A DNA stretch of 64,000 nt. Source: Euptelea pleiosperma (lineage: Eukaryota > Streptophyta > Magnoliopsida > Ranunculales > Eupteleaceae). Under the pieces are notes generated by a model that made no database searches, was not told the DNA's origin, and saw only the letters and a list, made by a program, of their open reading frames with translations. The position numbers were made by a program, and so were the translations under genes. The stretch spans positions 14,963,702 through 15,027,701 of the forward strand of contig CM068545.1 of the NCBI GenBank assembly GCA_035048495.1, in the 5' to 3' direction. Below are positions 10,571 to 21,439 of this stretch, in pieces; within the stretch, counting starts at the first letter, position 1, and every line of letters begins with the position of its first letter.

Positions 10571-11242
10571 GGGGTATTTTAGTAACACACCCCTGAAATT
10601 TGAAAGTAATTAATAATACCCCCTTATACTTTCACACTTTAGCGTTACCCCCTTGACCTAGTTTTTTTTGTAGTTACCATCGTGGGAGGTGATATCTGGA
10701 CTCGGTCAAACCGGTAAAGGGGATTTCCACTCTTGGCACACTGCTCAAAGGAGGAAACCTACCTGTGTGGGTTTGACCCCACGACCTCCCGAACGAGGTG
10801 GATACACACCAACATGGCAGCTACACCCCCTTGACCTAGTTTAACCATCATTTGATTAATGTTAAAACGTGACGTGGATCATGCGCCTGTTCATACACCT
10901 ATGAAAGGACACCCAACATGGCAGCTCAAATGGTTGGTGTGTATCCACCTCTTTCGAGAGGTCGTGGGGTCAAACCCATACAGGTAGATTTCCTCCTTTG
11001 AGCTGTGTGCCAGGAGTAGAAATCCCCTTTACCGGCTTGACCGGGTTCAGGTTTTCACCTGACTTCATCCGTGGGGCCCACCCACAATGGTAACTACAAA
11101 AAAATATAAATACACCTATGAAAGGACCATAATATTGCAAGTACAATGCTAATAGGTCAAGGGGGGTAACCCTAAATTTTGAAAGTATAAGGGGGTATTA
11201 CTAATGACTTTCAAATTTTAGGAGTGTGTTACTAAAATACCC
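10571..11242. mobile_element. Long-terminal-inverted-repeat (foldback) element with SINE-like cores
   Basis: The outer arms begin gggtattttagtaacacac (10572) and end with the complement at 11242. They pair over about 90 bp, including an atacccccttatactttca word. Just inside, 10677-10815 and 10917-11080 form a second inverted pair. In plus orientation the right member has tggcagctcaaatggttgg and gaggtcgtggggtcaaaccc, resembling the A and B boxes of a tRNA-derived SINE. The total is near 672 bp with no open frame. I could not settle a target-site duplication. Confidence 0.6.
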
Positions 11243-11329
11243 TTTTGTGTGCAACTAATGGTAACATACTATATGCTCCATTTTTTACTTACTAGGAACC
11301 TTAATTTAGTAAAAAGAGTTGTGCTATTG

Positions 11330-11476
11330 TGACTTAGCTGCAGAAAGCGAGAGGTTCTGAGTTCAACTCTCCTTGGGGGCACCCCTTGGAAGAGTTACAA
11401 TAAGTGGCTCAGTCCATGTCAAACTCTCTGAGAACACTTGGCACGTATGGACGGGTGACTAGTGTGTCCCGACCCC
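11330..11476. other. Possible tRNA-derived SINE fragment
   Basis: The words gacttagctgcagaaagcg and gaggttctgagttcaactctc have the order and spacing of degraded pol III A and B boxes. There is no A-tail and no clear ends, so this is a weak call. Confidence 0.3.
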
Positions 11477-11635
11477 GGGGGACCAAATTTTGAAGTCTCC
11501 CCACCCAAAATGTCTAATTAATACCCCAATTCCTTAACCCAACACGCCCCGTTAGGCCCTTGGTTAGTGGTTAACAAGGGGTACTTGTCAGACATTTTAG
11601 GAGGGGGACTTCAAACGGGGCAGCAAATTCCCCCA
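11477..11635. mobile_element. Small foldback element, 159 bp
   Basis: The left arm (gggggaccaaattttgaagtc, then cccaaaatgtct and taatacccc) pairs with the right arm (ggggta, agacattttagg, gacttcaaac, ttcccccac). A partial second copy of the right arm, gacattttaggagggggact, lies at 11938, beyond the next element. Confidence 0.55.
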
Positions 11636-11641
11636 CAACCG

Positions 11642-11905
11642 AGGGCTGGCAATGGATCAGTTTCGAGTCGGATTGGTACTGATTTGGTAGAAATCCATTG
11701 ATTCGGACCTGATCTAGACCCGATCGGATCAAGAAAATTCAGTTCCGGAACCAATCCGATATGATTAGATCAGTTTCGGGTCCGATCCAATCCAATTGGA
11801 TATGTATACATATATAATCCATTTAGGCACATATTTAAATAACATATATTTAAATATATTTATGTAATTAAATATATATCTATATGATATATGGAGAGAG
11901 TATAG
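11642..11905. mobile_element. hAT-like element fragment ('agggctggcaatgg' family)
   Basis: It starts agggctggcaatggatcag, followed by gatc/cggatc words and an AT-rich tail. The same left end occurs at 19329 in the expansin intron. No right terminus is present here; the sequence runs into atatatatc runs and a C-run at about 11920. Confidence 0.45.
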
Positions 11906-12327
11906 ATATTTTCAGGTCCTCCCCCCCCCCCCAACAAGACATTTTAGGAGGGGGACTTCAAACAGGGCCAGCGACATATGGGCCCACCCCTTTGGCGGAC
12001 CCACACGCTTGGAATTCATCCATAGGCCTATTTATAAAGCCAGAAGCTCAAATCTAATGGCTGAAAATCATCAATCAGACTACTTTTTGTGTTTAAGTGG
12101 GTCCGAAAGAGTGTGCAATGTGGCATACTGAGGAGAGATCCTAATAAACTTTGTATAAAACCCGGTTCAATACAAGCCGGACTCCTGCCAAACACCCCTT
12201 GACAAACTGTTGGCAGTCATCTATGACTGGGTCCAGAATAAGGCCCAAAGTCCCAGTAGCCTCTGGCCCAAAGTATTTAATGACACAAAGCCCATTGGCC
12301 TAACATTTGCACAGACGCGCGCGAGCT
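11906..12327. other. Upstream region of PPR copy B
   Basis: A C-run and the repeated gacattttaggagggggact word are at the left. The remainder up to 12327 holds the putative promoter of PPR copy B; I see no convincing TATA box. Confidence 0.35.
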
Positions 12328-12349
12328 GAGAGAGAGAGAGAGAGAGAGA
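12328..12349. repeat. (GA)n microsatellite in 5' leader
   Basis: About eleven GA units end directly at the ATG of the second PPR gene. GA-rich leaders are common in plant genes. Confidence 0.8.
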
Positions 12350-15300
12350 TGAAGCTTGCTTACTCGAGTAGGTTCGTTCCTCTTCTAAGTTGTGGTTCTA
12401 GGGTTAGGGTTTTATTCTTCTCGACTGAAACCCTAATTTCACCTTCATTCGATTCTCTGTATAAGAGGGTTGAACCCATCATAGATCCTATGGCTTCGAT
12501 CGTTCCAGTCCTCGATAAATGGATCGACGAAGGAAAAAAAGTAAACAGAGAAGAGCTTCAATCACTCATTTTTAGAATGAGAACTTACAAGAGATTTCAA
12601 CACGCACTCGAGGTACGCTGATTTCTTCATTTTTTCTTAATTTCTGTCCTGTTTTTGCCTTATAAATTGTATGGAAAGATACTTTTTATATCTCAGACAG
12701 AACAATTCAAGACTTGGTGTTAATTAGTTTAGACTATAAATTATACTCGGTCGAGTCATTTTTGCAACTGCTGTTCAACTCAGTTTGTTGTGATAAAAAA
12801 AAGGTCCTATTTGGGTGCACGCTAAGAACTATACTATTTTTGGGTGAAGACTGTTTTTTGCAGAAAACAAATGCATATTTCTTGTTTGGTTTGCTGTTTA
12901 ACTTTATATTATCTATTAGAGCACTGTTTAAAAGAAAAGCGTTATAATGGCTAACCACAGCGCTCCAAGACCGTTGCATTATTAGCAAAAAACAAAAGCC
13001 CAAAGCTGGAGAAGGGATAACGTAATGGCCGTCCGTTATTGATGTTATTGTGGAAAAAAAAATGTTTAAAAATAGTAAATTAATATTATTTTGACTATTT
13101 TTTTTGACATATCAAGATAAAATGGAAAATTCTGTGGGACAGTCGTGAGACCAACTATGGTTTATGGAGCTGAATGTTGGACAGTTAATAAACAATATGC
13201 TCATAGAATGAATGTAGCAGAGATGAGGATGTTGAGATGGATGATTGGAAAAATTAGGAAAGACAAAATCAGAAATGAGACTATTCGTAGAAATCTAGGA
13301 ATAGCACCAATAGGAGATAAAATAAATGAAAGTTGATTGAGATGGTTTGAATATGTGCAACAAAGACCAACAATGGCACCAGTGAAAAGAAGCATTTTGG
13401 TGCAAGTTGAAGGCCTTAAAAGGGAGAGGGAGACCAAAATGACATGGATGGAGGTAATAAGAGAAGATATGAAGACTTATGCTTTGACAAATTATATAGC
13501 TCTAAACAGAGTCGAATGACAAAATGAGATGCATGTTGCCGATCCCAAATATTTGGGATAAGTGTAGATGATGACAATTTTTTACCATGATGTGACCTGT
13601 TCTAATGGACATAATATTGATGTTTATGTCCGTTATAATGTTATAACAAACATATTTAAACCTTGATTAGCAGTTTTTCTTAGAATAACTACATTTTTGT
13701 GGTGCACAAGTGAGAAAATTTGAATAGAGGCTCTTTGCGTAACCGCCTCTCACTTCTTATTGTTAAGGGCTTGTTTGGACTGCCATTTTTGTGCAATAAG
13801 AAGATACTTTTTGCGTGAAAAAGCTTTCAAAATTATATTTTTTGGCCAAAAAATGGCGACTATAATAGGTCATTAGTATTTTTCAACCAGCGTTTTAAAA
13901 GGATTTTGAGGCCCACCGCTTGAAGCTCTATTTGGCTCTTTGGAGATGTCGTGGGGCTTATTAAAGAAGCACAAAAGCTCGTGAGGCATACCTCTTGTCC
14001 ACGGGGGTTTAGGAAGGGTATACCCTTCACGACTGTACACCTCTTTTAACGCCCCATATAAGACAGATGCGCCACACATGCACATGGTAGTGATGGCAAT
14101 TTTAGGTTTTCACACCTGAAAAAATTCTATAAATTTACCTTTATATTTTTTCGATTTTAACAATAACTTTTAGTATAATAATAATAAGCTATTCTAGGTT
14201 AAAGACAACAACAAAAAATATCTTTCCCTATATAAAATAGATTGATGTTTTGTTCCCTTAGTTTTTCCTAAATTTCTCTTTTTCATTGAGCTTATCCTAT
14301 TACTTATTTATTTTTGTTTTTATTATTCATTTTAAAATGCATGCTCTTGAGGTTTCTTGAGGCTTACACTCATTGAAGCACCTCAGCCCACGCCTCCACA
14401 TTCACAAACATTCTGTTCAACTTGTTACATTTGAATTAGAATTTATTTCAATGGGTTGAATTGTTTGCTCAGGTCTCTCTTAAGTCTTATCAAAGGGATT
14501 CCAGAGGGGGCATTAGGGAAAGAACAGTTACTCCTACTAGTCTCTCACTAGGGTCTCAGCTCTTTCTATTGTGATATTGTATTTGGGGTTTCCTTCCCAC
14601 CCATTAGGTCCCTATTATGCTGTCTTCTAGGGTCTGATGAGTAATCGAGCAAAACATTGACGGGTTTGATGAAGGCAATGCTAGACCAGCAGGATATGTC
14701 TCAGATGGTCTTACCATCTTATATTAGCCTGCTTGCTGAGAGGGACTCTACAAGTGTACCACTAGGAGATCTAAATGCCAAGAATCAACCAGTTGCATGA
14801 TTGTAACCAATTGTTTGATGGGTTTTCATTTTTACAGTGCCATATTATTCCGACCATTCAAAATATGTGAAAGATGCTTATCTAAATAAAAAAAAAGTGT
14901 GAAAGATAGTATATTCAAATGGTTATGGTCGTTTCATTTGGTGGGGCTTGTAGAATGTTGGGTCCTTTGTTTCCTATTCAAATTGCCAGCTCCTGACCTT
15001 TGTTTCCTATTCTTACATCAGATATCTCACTGGATGAGTGACCGTAGGTATTTCAAACTATCACCAAGCGATGTTGCAGTTCGGTTGGATTTGCTCTGTA
15101 AAGTTCGTGGACTAGAACATGCAGAGGAGTATTTTAATAGCATTCCAAAACAATTAAAATCGTTGAAACCATATGGTTCTCTTCTCAACTGCTACGTGAA
15201 AGAGAAATCTGTCGAGAAAGCGGATGCCCTCATGCAGGAGATGAAGAAGATGGGTTTTGCAAAATCTTTTGCCTACAACTTGTTGGTGAACCTTTACTGT

Positions 15301-16266
15301 CAGATTGGACAACCTGAGAACATAGATATCCTGATGGGAGAAATGGAAGAAAAAGGCATCCCTCGTGACAAGTTCACGTTGATCAACAGATTGAGTGCGT
15401 ATGTAGTTGCGTCCGATGTTGGTGGGATGGAAAACATTCTGAATCGGATGGAGGAGGATCCTGTTATTGTTGTTGATTGGAATTGGTACGCAGTTGCGGC
15501 AAATGGGTACCTAAAAGTCGGATTGATTGACAAGGCTTTAGCAATGCTGAAGAAAGTTGAGGAAATGACCATCAATCGAAGTACAAAAGCGGCTTTATGT
15601 CATCTTCTAACTCTGTATGCAAGCGCTGGACGGAAGAATGAGCTGTACAGAATTTGGAATTTCTACAAGTCAGCAGGAAGGGTGCAAAATACATCATATA
15701 TGTCCATGATAACATCTCTAGCAAAAGTCAATGATATTGAGGGTGCTGAGAAGATTTTCGAGGAGTGGGAGTCCAGTTGCACTAGCTTTGATTTTCGGGT
15801 CTTGAATCGGCTTATCGTTTCTTATTGCAAGAAGGGTCTTCTTGACAAGGCAGAGTCTGTTGTTAAGAAGGCTGTGGAGAAGGCCGAGGAAAGTGGAAGA
15901 GCACCTTACGCAAGTACTTGGAACATTTTAGCAGTTGGGTACCTGGAAGATAAACAAATGTTGAAGGTAGTGGAGATGTCGAAGAAGGCAATGTTAGTAG
16001 GCAGACGAGGGTGGAAGCAGAGTCCTGTCATTGTGGCTGCCTGTCTGGAGTACTTTGAAGGGCAGGGAGATGTAGAAGGAGCTGAGGATTTTGTAAAGTT
16101 ACTTGGGACCTCGGGTCCTTTAACCAGGCAAGTTTACCACGGGTTGCTAAGGACTTATATTGCAGCCCATAAACCAGTCTCTAATGTTCTTTCTCGGATG
16201 GAAGTGGATTGTTTGTCTGTTGATGAAGAAACTCACAAGATCCTGGAAAGAAGGATAGACATATAG
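12349..16266 (+). CDS. P-class PPR protein, probably mitochondrial (copy B)
   Basis: Exons 12349-12612 and 15022-16266 join in phase 0 (QHALE, gt at 12613; ag at 15020-15021, then ISHWMSDRRY) to give 502 residues. I chose the ATG at 12349 because the frame upstream is only the GA repeat and lacks an ATG. Residues 1-30 (MKLAYSSRFVPLL, then SRVRVLFFS) look like a mitochondrial presequence. VPVLDKWIDEGKKVNREELQ precedes the repeat domain, as in copy A. The PPR motifs include PYGSLLNCYVKEKSVEKADA, AYNLLVNLYCQIGQPENI, WYAVAANGYLKVGLIDKALA and RVLNRLIVSYCKKGLLDKAE. No E or DYW extension follows. Copies A and B align along their whole length with the same intron position, so they are paralogues. The expected role is binding of organellar transcripts; the target cannot be read from sequence by eye. 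Confidence 0.92.
13130..13575 (+). pseudogene. 5'-truncated RTE-type LINE
   Basis: The frame reads RPTMVYGAECWTVNKQYAH, then MRMLRWMIGKIRKDKIRNE, IRRNLGIAPIGDKI, LRWFEYVQQRPTMAPV and MTWMEVIREDMKTYAL. This is the hallmark 3' end of plant RTE-clade reverse transcriptases ('YGaECWp.kk', 'mRmLRWm.G.trkDkirNe', 'RW.GHv.RRp'). One in-frame stop (near 13335) separates the two halves. The 3' end reads ccaaatatttgggataagtg followed by gatgatgac, a simple-repeat tail typical of RTE elements. Confidence 0.88.
13887..14400 (+). mobile_element. 'gaggctta' foldback-like repeat in PPR B intron
   Basis: Diverged relative of 6862-7385. Shared words include gtgaggcatac, acacctcttttaacgcc, ataataagctatt-taggtta and ctttccctatat-aaata. 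The plus-strand orientation is the same in both copies although the two host genes are inverted. Confidence 0.6.
15022..16266 (+). CDS. PPR copy B, exon 2
   Basis: 414 codons plus stop (tag at 16264-16266), carrying almost all PPR motifs. The open frame extends upstream to 14899, but that extension lies in the intron and has no PPR character. Confidence 0.9.
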   Translation: MSHWMSDRRYFKLSPSDVAVRLDLLCKVRGLEHAEEYFNSIPKQLKSLKPYGSLLNCYVKEKSVEKADALMQEMKKMGFAKSFAYNLLVNLYCQIGQPENIDILMGEMEEKGIPRDKFTLINRLSAYVVASDVGGMENILNRMEEDPVIVVDWNWYAVAANGYLKVGLIDKALAMLKKVEEMTINRSTKAALCHLLTLYASAGRKNELYRIWNFYKSAGRVQNTSYMSMITSLAKVNDIEGAEKIFEEWESSCTSFDFRVLNRLIVSYCKKGLLDKAESVVKKAVEKAEESGRAPYASTWNILAVGYLEDKQMLKVVEMSKKAMLVGRRGWKQSPVIVAACLEYFEGQGDVEGAEDFVKLLGTSGPLTRQVYHGLLRTYIAAHKPVSNVLSRMEVDCLSVDEETHKILERRIDI

Positions 16267-17251
16267 GTACCAAAACTGGTTGGGAGGGTCCAGGGTGTCT
16301 AGGGACCTCCACATTCCAGTGTGGGACCACACTGGACAAGTGCAGACGCTGCTAGGTGCTCTATTCAGAGAACCAAGTTTTCATGCTTTTGGCCGAGGCG
16401 TCAGTCTTCCATGAATAGGGTCTTTACAGGTACTTCTGACAGGGATTTTGGTTTGGGATGTAGAGTGTATCCATGTTATTCAATGAGATTGTCAAGAGAT
16501 TGAATGTGATGCTATGAATCTTGTTTCTCTTATTGCCAGCATCGAGCCTGAAGTGGGTGTGAGATGATCATAACCTTCAGATCCAATTAGATGATCATAA
16601 CCCTCGGATCTATGTTATTTTTTTGGAAGGTAAGAAACGATATGGTGCAGGGTCCAGATTAAACTAATTGCATGGTTACAGTCATTCAGTCTGGCTGACA
16701 TTTGACCTATACAATCTGTTTGATGGAAAGCATAGAACCATGGGTCTTCGGAACCTCTGCATGTGTGCCACTGCCTTGTCTACCGTGTACGCAGCAAGGA
16801 TGGTTTCGTCCTTGGGTGGGGATTGAAGATTAGGCATTTAGAGTGGCTAAGCGTATCCTTAAATGCTTGGTTTACAGTTGATTTTGACAAAATATGCATG
16901 GGCCAAGATCAAACATAATTGCCTGGGCTATTATAAATTTTCTTGGGCCGGGCTTGAGCCTGAATTCTTCGTCCCATCACAGGCCAGGCTGGTCTTGGGC
17001 CTAGCTACTTGTCTTCTGGGCAGGGCTCGCCCCGGTCCAAATTAGACCAATTAACACCTCTAGCTGCATCAAAACACACCCAACATTTGCTTCCATAGCT
17101 TCTTTGATGACAAAGTGGTTCATTGTAAAATTTCTGGGACATTTACGGAATACTCACCAATTTGATCCATTTTTCATGAATTTAACCCTAGGGCGTGTTT
17201 GATTGTCAAGTGGGAAAATTGCAATTTCCTTGGGAAAACACAACTGTTGAC
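16267..17251. other. Intergenic 3' flank of PPR copy B
   Basis: Contains the 3' end of the gene. A direct repeat, agatgatcataacc-tc-gatc, occurs twice at about 16562-16607. A fragment with cttgggccgggcttgagcc words lies at 16890-17060, related to the element at 22812. No gene. Confidence 0.4.
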
Positions 17252-17606
17252 TAGGGGTGTCTGTCAACGGGTCGGTTCCAGTTCCGGTTCGGGTTCGGTT
17301 TCTAAGGTGGCCAGAACTGGCTCTTATCAGCTCTAGTTCTCAAAATGATGGAACTGGAACCGATTATTTGGTTTCTGTTGGTTCCGGTTCCTGGTATATT
17401 GTTTCCAATCTTGATAATATGAGAATTTTAATGCTGTATTTATATATCGGTTCCAGCTCCTATCGGTTTCGGTTCCATATTAAACTACCCAGAACCGAGA
17501 ACATTATTTGTGGTTCAGTTCCGGTTCTTTCTTGCTCGGTTCCCAGAAAATGGAACCGGAACTGGTGGTTTCGGTTCCGGTTAAACGGGTAAAATTGACA
17601 CCCCTA
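17252..17606. mobile_element. hAT-like MITE, 355 bp
   Basis: Starts taggggtgtctgtcaacggg and ends ttgacacccct plus a, with inner ggttccggttc words. It belongs to the same family as 9159-9589. The flanks are ctgttgac (17244-17251) and ctgtcgac (17607-17614), an 8-bp duplication with one change. Confidence 0.85.
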
Positions 17607-18052
17607 CTGTCGACCCTTGTTAGATATAGCCACTTAAAATCTGTATAATTTTCCCGACTAAGCCCGGAATTCATTTCCCATCCAGATAGGTGTTTCTGCT
17701 AATTACCATCTTTTACTGTTAAAACTCCAGTGTCTGGTAAAATCTTGATAGTGGTCCATGGTCCCGTACTGTTAAGCAGTTTTAACAGTCCCCTTTAAAC
17801 CACATTCGATCGTGAATTTGCCCTTATTTTTTATTTTTTTCGACAAGCTCAAGTTTGGATAACTGTAACAAATATTACTCTTTTATTCGCTGATCACGTA
17901 AAATTACATGCATGAAATTGCAATCCCTTATCGATCGTAAATTAAGAACATACTTAACCCTAATTTTGGTATAGAAACAATATAAAGTAGTTGTTTTGTT
18001 CAAATAATCAAGGAATATTTGTTCTTGATCATGTTATTGTCTCTCCCTGTTG
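17607..18052. other. Intergenic, expansin 3' side
   Basis: AT-rich sequence with no recognisable element. The part close to 18052 is the 3' untranslated region of the expansin gene. Confidence 0.4.
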
Positions 18053-18789
18053 CTAAGAAAACTGATGTTGGGAAGCAAAAGTTTGTCCAAACTGCCATGT
18101 CGAAGGGACGACGTTGGAGAACTCCAGGGTTTTTCCGTCGACTAATGTGAGTCTAAAAGAGAGGATTTGGCTCCTAACATCGATGTTGCTTTGCCAATTC
18201 GCACCCCAATTCCTTCTCATTGGCACCCATGCTCTTGTTTTAGATCCCTTAATCCATGCGGCTTTAACGTCACCGCTCCCGCCGACATTCGAGATCATCA
18301 CCATATTGAAATTCGATTGGCCCTTCAATGTGAAACGGACCCCGCCCCTCCTTTTGCATGGTACCCTTCCATCCATACATAGAAAATGAAAATGTCAAAA
18401 ACAAAGAAACAAACGGTCCCTTAAGTTTGCCAAGGAACCTCGGCCAAATCTAGATCAGAATTAAGTTGGTACTAGGCCTTGTCATGAACATGCCCACTTT
18501 AATCTAGTGGGTGTCAATGACTCAAAAGTGAATCGAAAAATAACTTTAATTGGTCACAAGTGGGTGTCAATGACTCAAAAGTGAATCGAAAAATAACTTT
18601 AATTGGTCACAAGTGGGTGTCAATGACTCAAAAGTGAATCGAAAAATAACTTTAATTGGTCACAAGTGGGTGTCAATGCAACTCTCTCCCAAGCGGGTGT
18701 CAATGCAACTCTCTCTCCCAAGTGGGTGTCAATGCAACTCTCTCTCCCAAGTGGGTGTCAATGCAACTCTCTCCCAAGTGGGTGTCAAT

Positions 18790-18854
<65 letters not shown>

Positions 18855-19930
18855 ACATATGTGTGTGATGCTTTCATGAATATTAGTACCTTCTATAGAG
18901 AACAGGAATTATGCCTTCGTTGCCTGGGCGTGCAATGCGAAAGAAAGCAGGCATGGACATGTCAAAGTGCTGACGAGGGAGATCACACCACCCTCCATTG
19001 TTGTTTGGAGGACAGAAATTAGTGGCGGTGACGGTTACGACCGCACGCCGGAGGCACCATTTCGGGTCGTCTCGCATATTGCACATGACTTGATAGCATG
19101 CACCACAAGCTTGACCCGATCTGAACAGTGCACCACTCAATGCTGCAGTATTTACGTCGAATCCCGCTTCAAAGGTGTTGTCATAACCACAAGCTCCTCC
19201 TAAACATAAGATCAAACAAACCCATATCACATTAAATCATTAAGATCAGAGAAATAAGGATTCAGATTAATCAAAAAGATGTGCAAATCAAATTAGCCAA
19301 CATGCATGGGTCCCTCATTGCCTAGTAGTAGGGCTGGCAATGGACCAGATGCGTTACTCAAGCCGACATTATCGCTTCCGTTTCGTCCACACCTGCTCGC
19401 GCGGGTGCTTCCCTCTAAATCAGAACGCTCTCCTATTGATGCATTTTTACATCCCACAGCTGCGGCAGATTGCTTAGCTCGACCCAGATATCCGATTTAA
19501 ACTAAAAAATCCGAGTCTGAAACTTTATTTATATATATAATTTTTTTATACGTATAGTATATTGGATCGGTTCCAGAACTGAATTTTATTGATCCAATCG
19601 GGTCTGGATTGATTAGATTTCTATTCGATCGGTTCCAAATCAGTACCAATCTGACTCAAACTCGATCCATTTCCAGCCCTACTCTGTACCCATATATCCC
19701 TCTCTCGCACAAACACGCGTGCACTGGTCCTAATGCGCATTACGCCATCCCCATGCGACAATTAGCACTTTTTACGTACCTAGGGAGGTGGGGCTTTGAG
19801 AGGCTCCATAGAAAGTTGCATGACCACTGAACCAACCGTTATGTTGACCGTTGATTCCCTTGAAAACAACGGCCCCAAAGAAGAAAAAATGCCAAAGCAA
19901 AAGAGTACAAGGAACTGTAACGGTCGCCAT
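18053..19930 (-). CDS. Alpha-expansin, three exons, 257 residues
   Basis: Expansins loosen plant cell walls by disrupting cellulose-xyloglucan contacts, without hydrolysis. Exons are 19780-19930, 18890-19199 and 18053-18365. Both introns have GT-AG ends, and the reading frame closes exactly (151, 310 and 313 bp). Exon 1 gives a signal peptide ([11 protein letters not shown]) and [10 protein letters not shown], exon 2 starts at GGACGYDN, and exon 3 starts at [11 protein letters not shown]. Domain 1 (about residues 37-153) is GH45-like, with TATNFCPPN at 109-116 and HFD at 128-130. Domain 2 (about 160-257) has [26 protein letters not shown] and the usual W-F-GQTF end. The usual cysteines are present (residues 54, 82, 85, 90, 99, 113, 122). 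The GASQSPTSL segment replaces the common GGSDASGTM, so this is a diverged member. I do not assign a subgroup number. Confidence 0.93.
18508..18852. repeat. Compound tandem repeat in expansin intron 2
   Basis: Three 53-bp units start at 18508, 18561 and 18614 (tgggtgtcaatgactcaaaa and on). They are followed by about five 27-29-bp units (gggtgtcaatgcaactctct...) up to about 18792, then an uninterrupted CT run of about 58 bp. Both unit types share gggtgtcaatg, so the shorter probably derives from the longer. The whole block lies in the 524-bp intron between exons 2 and 3 and makes up most of it. Confidence 0.9.
19329..19681. mobile_element. hAT-like element in expansin intron 1
   Basis: Ends are tagggctggcaatgga and the complement of tagggctggaaatgga. 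The flanking octamers cctagtag and ctctgtac do not match, so it may be rearranged. About 150 bp near the left end (19345-19500) is less AT-rich than other members and may be foreign to the element. It occupies most of intron 1. Confidence 0.6.
19780..19930 (-). CDS. Alpha-expansin exon 1
   Basis: Read from ATG at 19930-19928. It encodes 50 residues and the first base of a Gly codon; donor gt at 19779-19778. The exon is too short to stand out as an open frame and was found by matching HATFYG and the splice phase. Confidence 0.88.
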
Positions 19931-19995
19931 TCTTTCCTTAGAATTTCGAAATTAAAAGAGAGTTTGTGGTCCAACAACTACAAGGGACCCCTTCA

Positions 19996-20001
19996 TTTAT
20001 A
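19996..20001 (-). promoter_or_regulatory. TATA box of expansin gene
   Basis: Minus-strand tataaa about 66 bp before the ATG, in the context cctataaatgaag, leaving a leader of roughly 35 nt. Confidence 0.6.
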
Positions 20002-20411
20002 GGATCCCTAGTACGCGGTTGTCGGTGAATACAATATAATCTATTATTTTGAAAAATCGATTTTAATAATAAACGCGTTTTTTCACGTCCTCTAAGGTAC
20101 GGCAAATTGTTGTACGGTTTTGTTATCAGTTGAGGAAGTACGTCACATGTGATTTCAATTATTGGTATTAACTACAGATTAATGTCTTCGTCGGCAGTTC
20201 TTCGCCATCCAAACAGTTCCCATATAGTACCTTTTTTTTTTGACATGTATTCCTATTGTTTAAAAAGATCAGTAACTCGGTGAAGGAGGGTTTTGAACCT
20301 AGGTCTATGGTATCATCGTCCACAAACTTTGCCAAAGCAAGCTTGCACCTTCGATTACAAAGTTATTAAATTGTTTCGAGGGGTGCAACACAAGGACTTC
20401 TCAGAAGGCCC
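20002..20411. other. Expansin upstream region
   Basis: Promoter region of the expansin gene on the minus strand. A T-run (20231-20240) and a ggttttgaacctaggtc word (20290-20306), like a degraded pol III B box, are visible. No gene. Confidence 0.35.
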
Positions 20412-21241
20412 CTAGTTGCCAAGTTCGCGAATTATTCACGAATTATTCGTGAACAATTCGTTTTATAAGGAAAAACGAATTATTCGGCCGAACAATTCAA
20501 AAATTCAGAATTATTCGCGAATAATTAAGGCCGTGCGATTAAAACGTGTTTTATTCAGGTGAATGATTAATTCGGCCCATTAATTCGGCTAGAAAATAGA
20601 GTAAAAAAAAAAAGAGAAAAAAATAAATAAAAAAACTCTAATTTCATTCTCGAATTCACGTTCCTCATCGTCTCCACCCTAATGCATATCTGCATGTGTT
20701 TGGGCATCCAAAATTGTCTCGATAGGACATAAATATTCAATATAGTATTATAAGGTGCATATGAGATGTTTGTAATAAGGACACAGCTAGTTTCAAGAAA
20801 TATTTAAATAAATTTTTTTAATAAGAAGCTTTTTTTAATCTTTTTACAAAGAGGAAACCTGAGGTGTTTGGTCAGTAATACTTAGTCTCGAGATCTCATT
20901 AGTCTCATGTGTTTGTTATGCTAAATATTTTTAGGTTCACTGATCCCATGAATGGATTCATCCCTTGTGAACCTACAAGCCGAAAACCAGCCTGATAGGT
21001 AGTTTGTAGTCGTTGGATTTTTAAAAAACATTTCATTACAAATTTCATGAACAAACCCATGGGTGGAAAACAACATTGGTTCCAATGTTCGAATTTTTAA
21101 CATCGAATTTTTGGATCATAACCGAATGAAACACGAATGAATGCAGTTGCGAACTTTTACCGTTCTTCGAATTTTTGACCGACTTTTTAGATCATAACCG
21201 AATTATACTCGAACTTTTCCCGTATCCGAACTTAACAACTA
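20412..21241. mobile_element. hAT-like relic, about 830 bp
   Basis: Left end ctagttgccaagttcgcg and right end whose complement is ctagttgttaagttcgga. Sub-terminal sequence is packed with gaattattcg and cgaatttttgg words. No coding frame. Target duplication not found, so the limits are approximate. Confidence 0.5.
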
Positions 21242-21439
21242 GGCTCTCGCCTGAGCACGCTTAACTGTAGAGTTCTGATGGGACCTGGTGCATTAGTGCT
21301 GGTATGATCGCACCCACTCAAGTTACTGGCTTGGTTAGTAATTAAATTATGAGGGAGTGTAAATAAGATTTTTTTAAAGTTTTTTTAGGGTATTATGTGA
21401 AAATTTTTTGAAGCGGCGTTCATGTGCTACGATTGCACG

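Larger units (their letters stand above)
12613..15021 (+). other. Intron of PPR copy B (2409 bp)
   Basis: GT-AG intron by frame. It contains a truncated RTE-type LINE and a 'gaggctta' repeat, both listed separately; the rest is AT-rich. Confidence 0.75.

Noticed and set aside
14899..15021. Alternative N-terminus for PPR copy B starting at 14899
   Set aside because: This stretch is hydrophobic, unlike PPR proteins, and lies upstream of a clear acceptor that joins in frame with exon 1 at 12349-12612.
18613..19022. Open frames of 70-118 codons with poly Leu-Ser tracts
   Set aside because: They are translations of the tandem repeat and CT run in an expansin intron.
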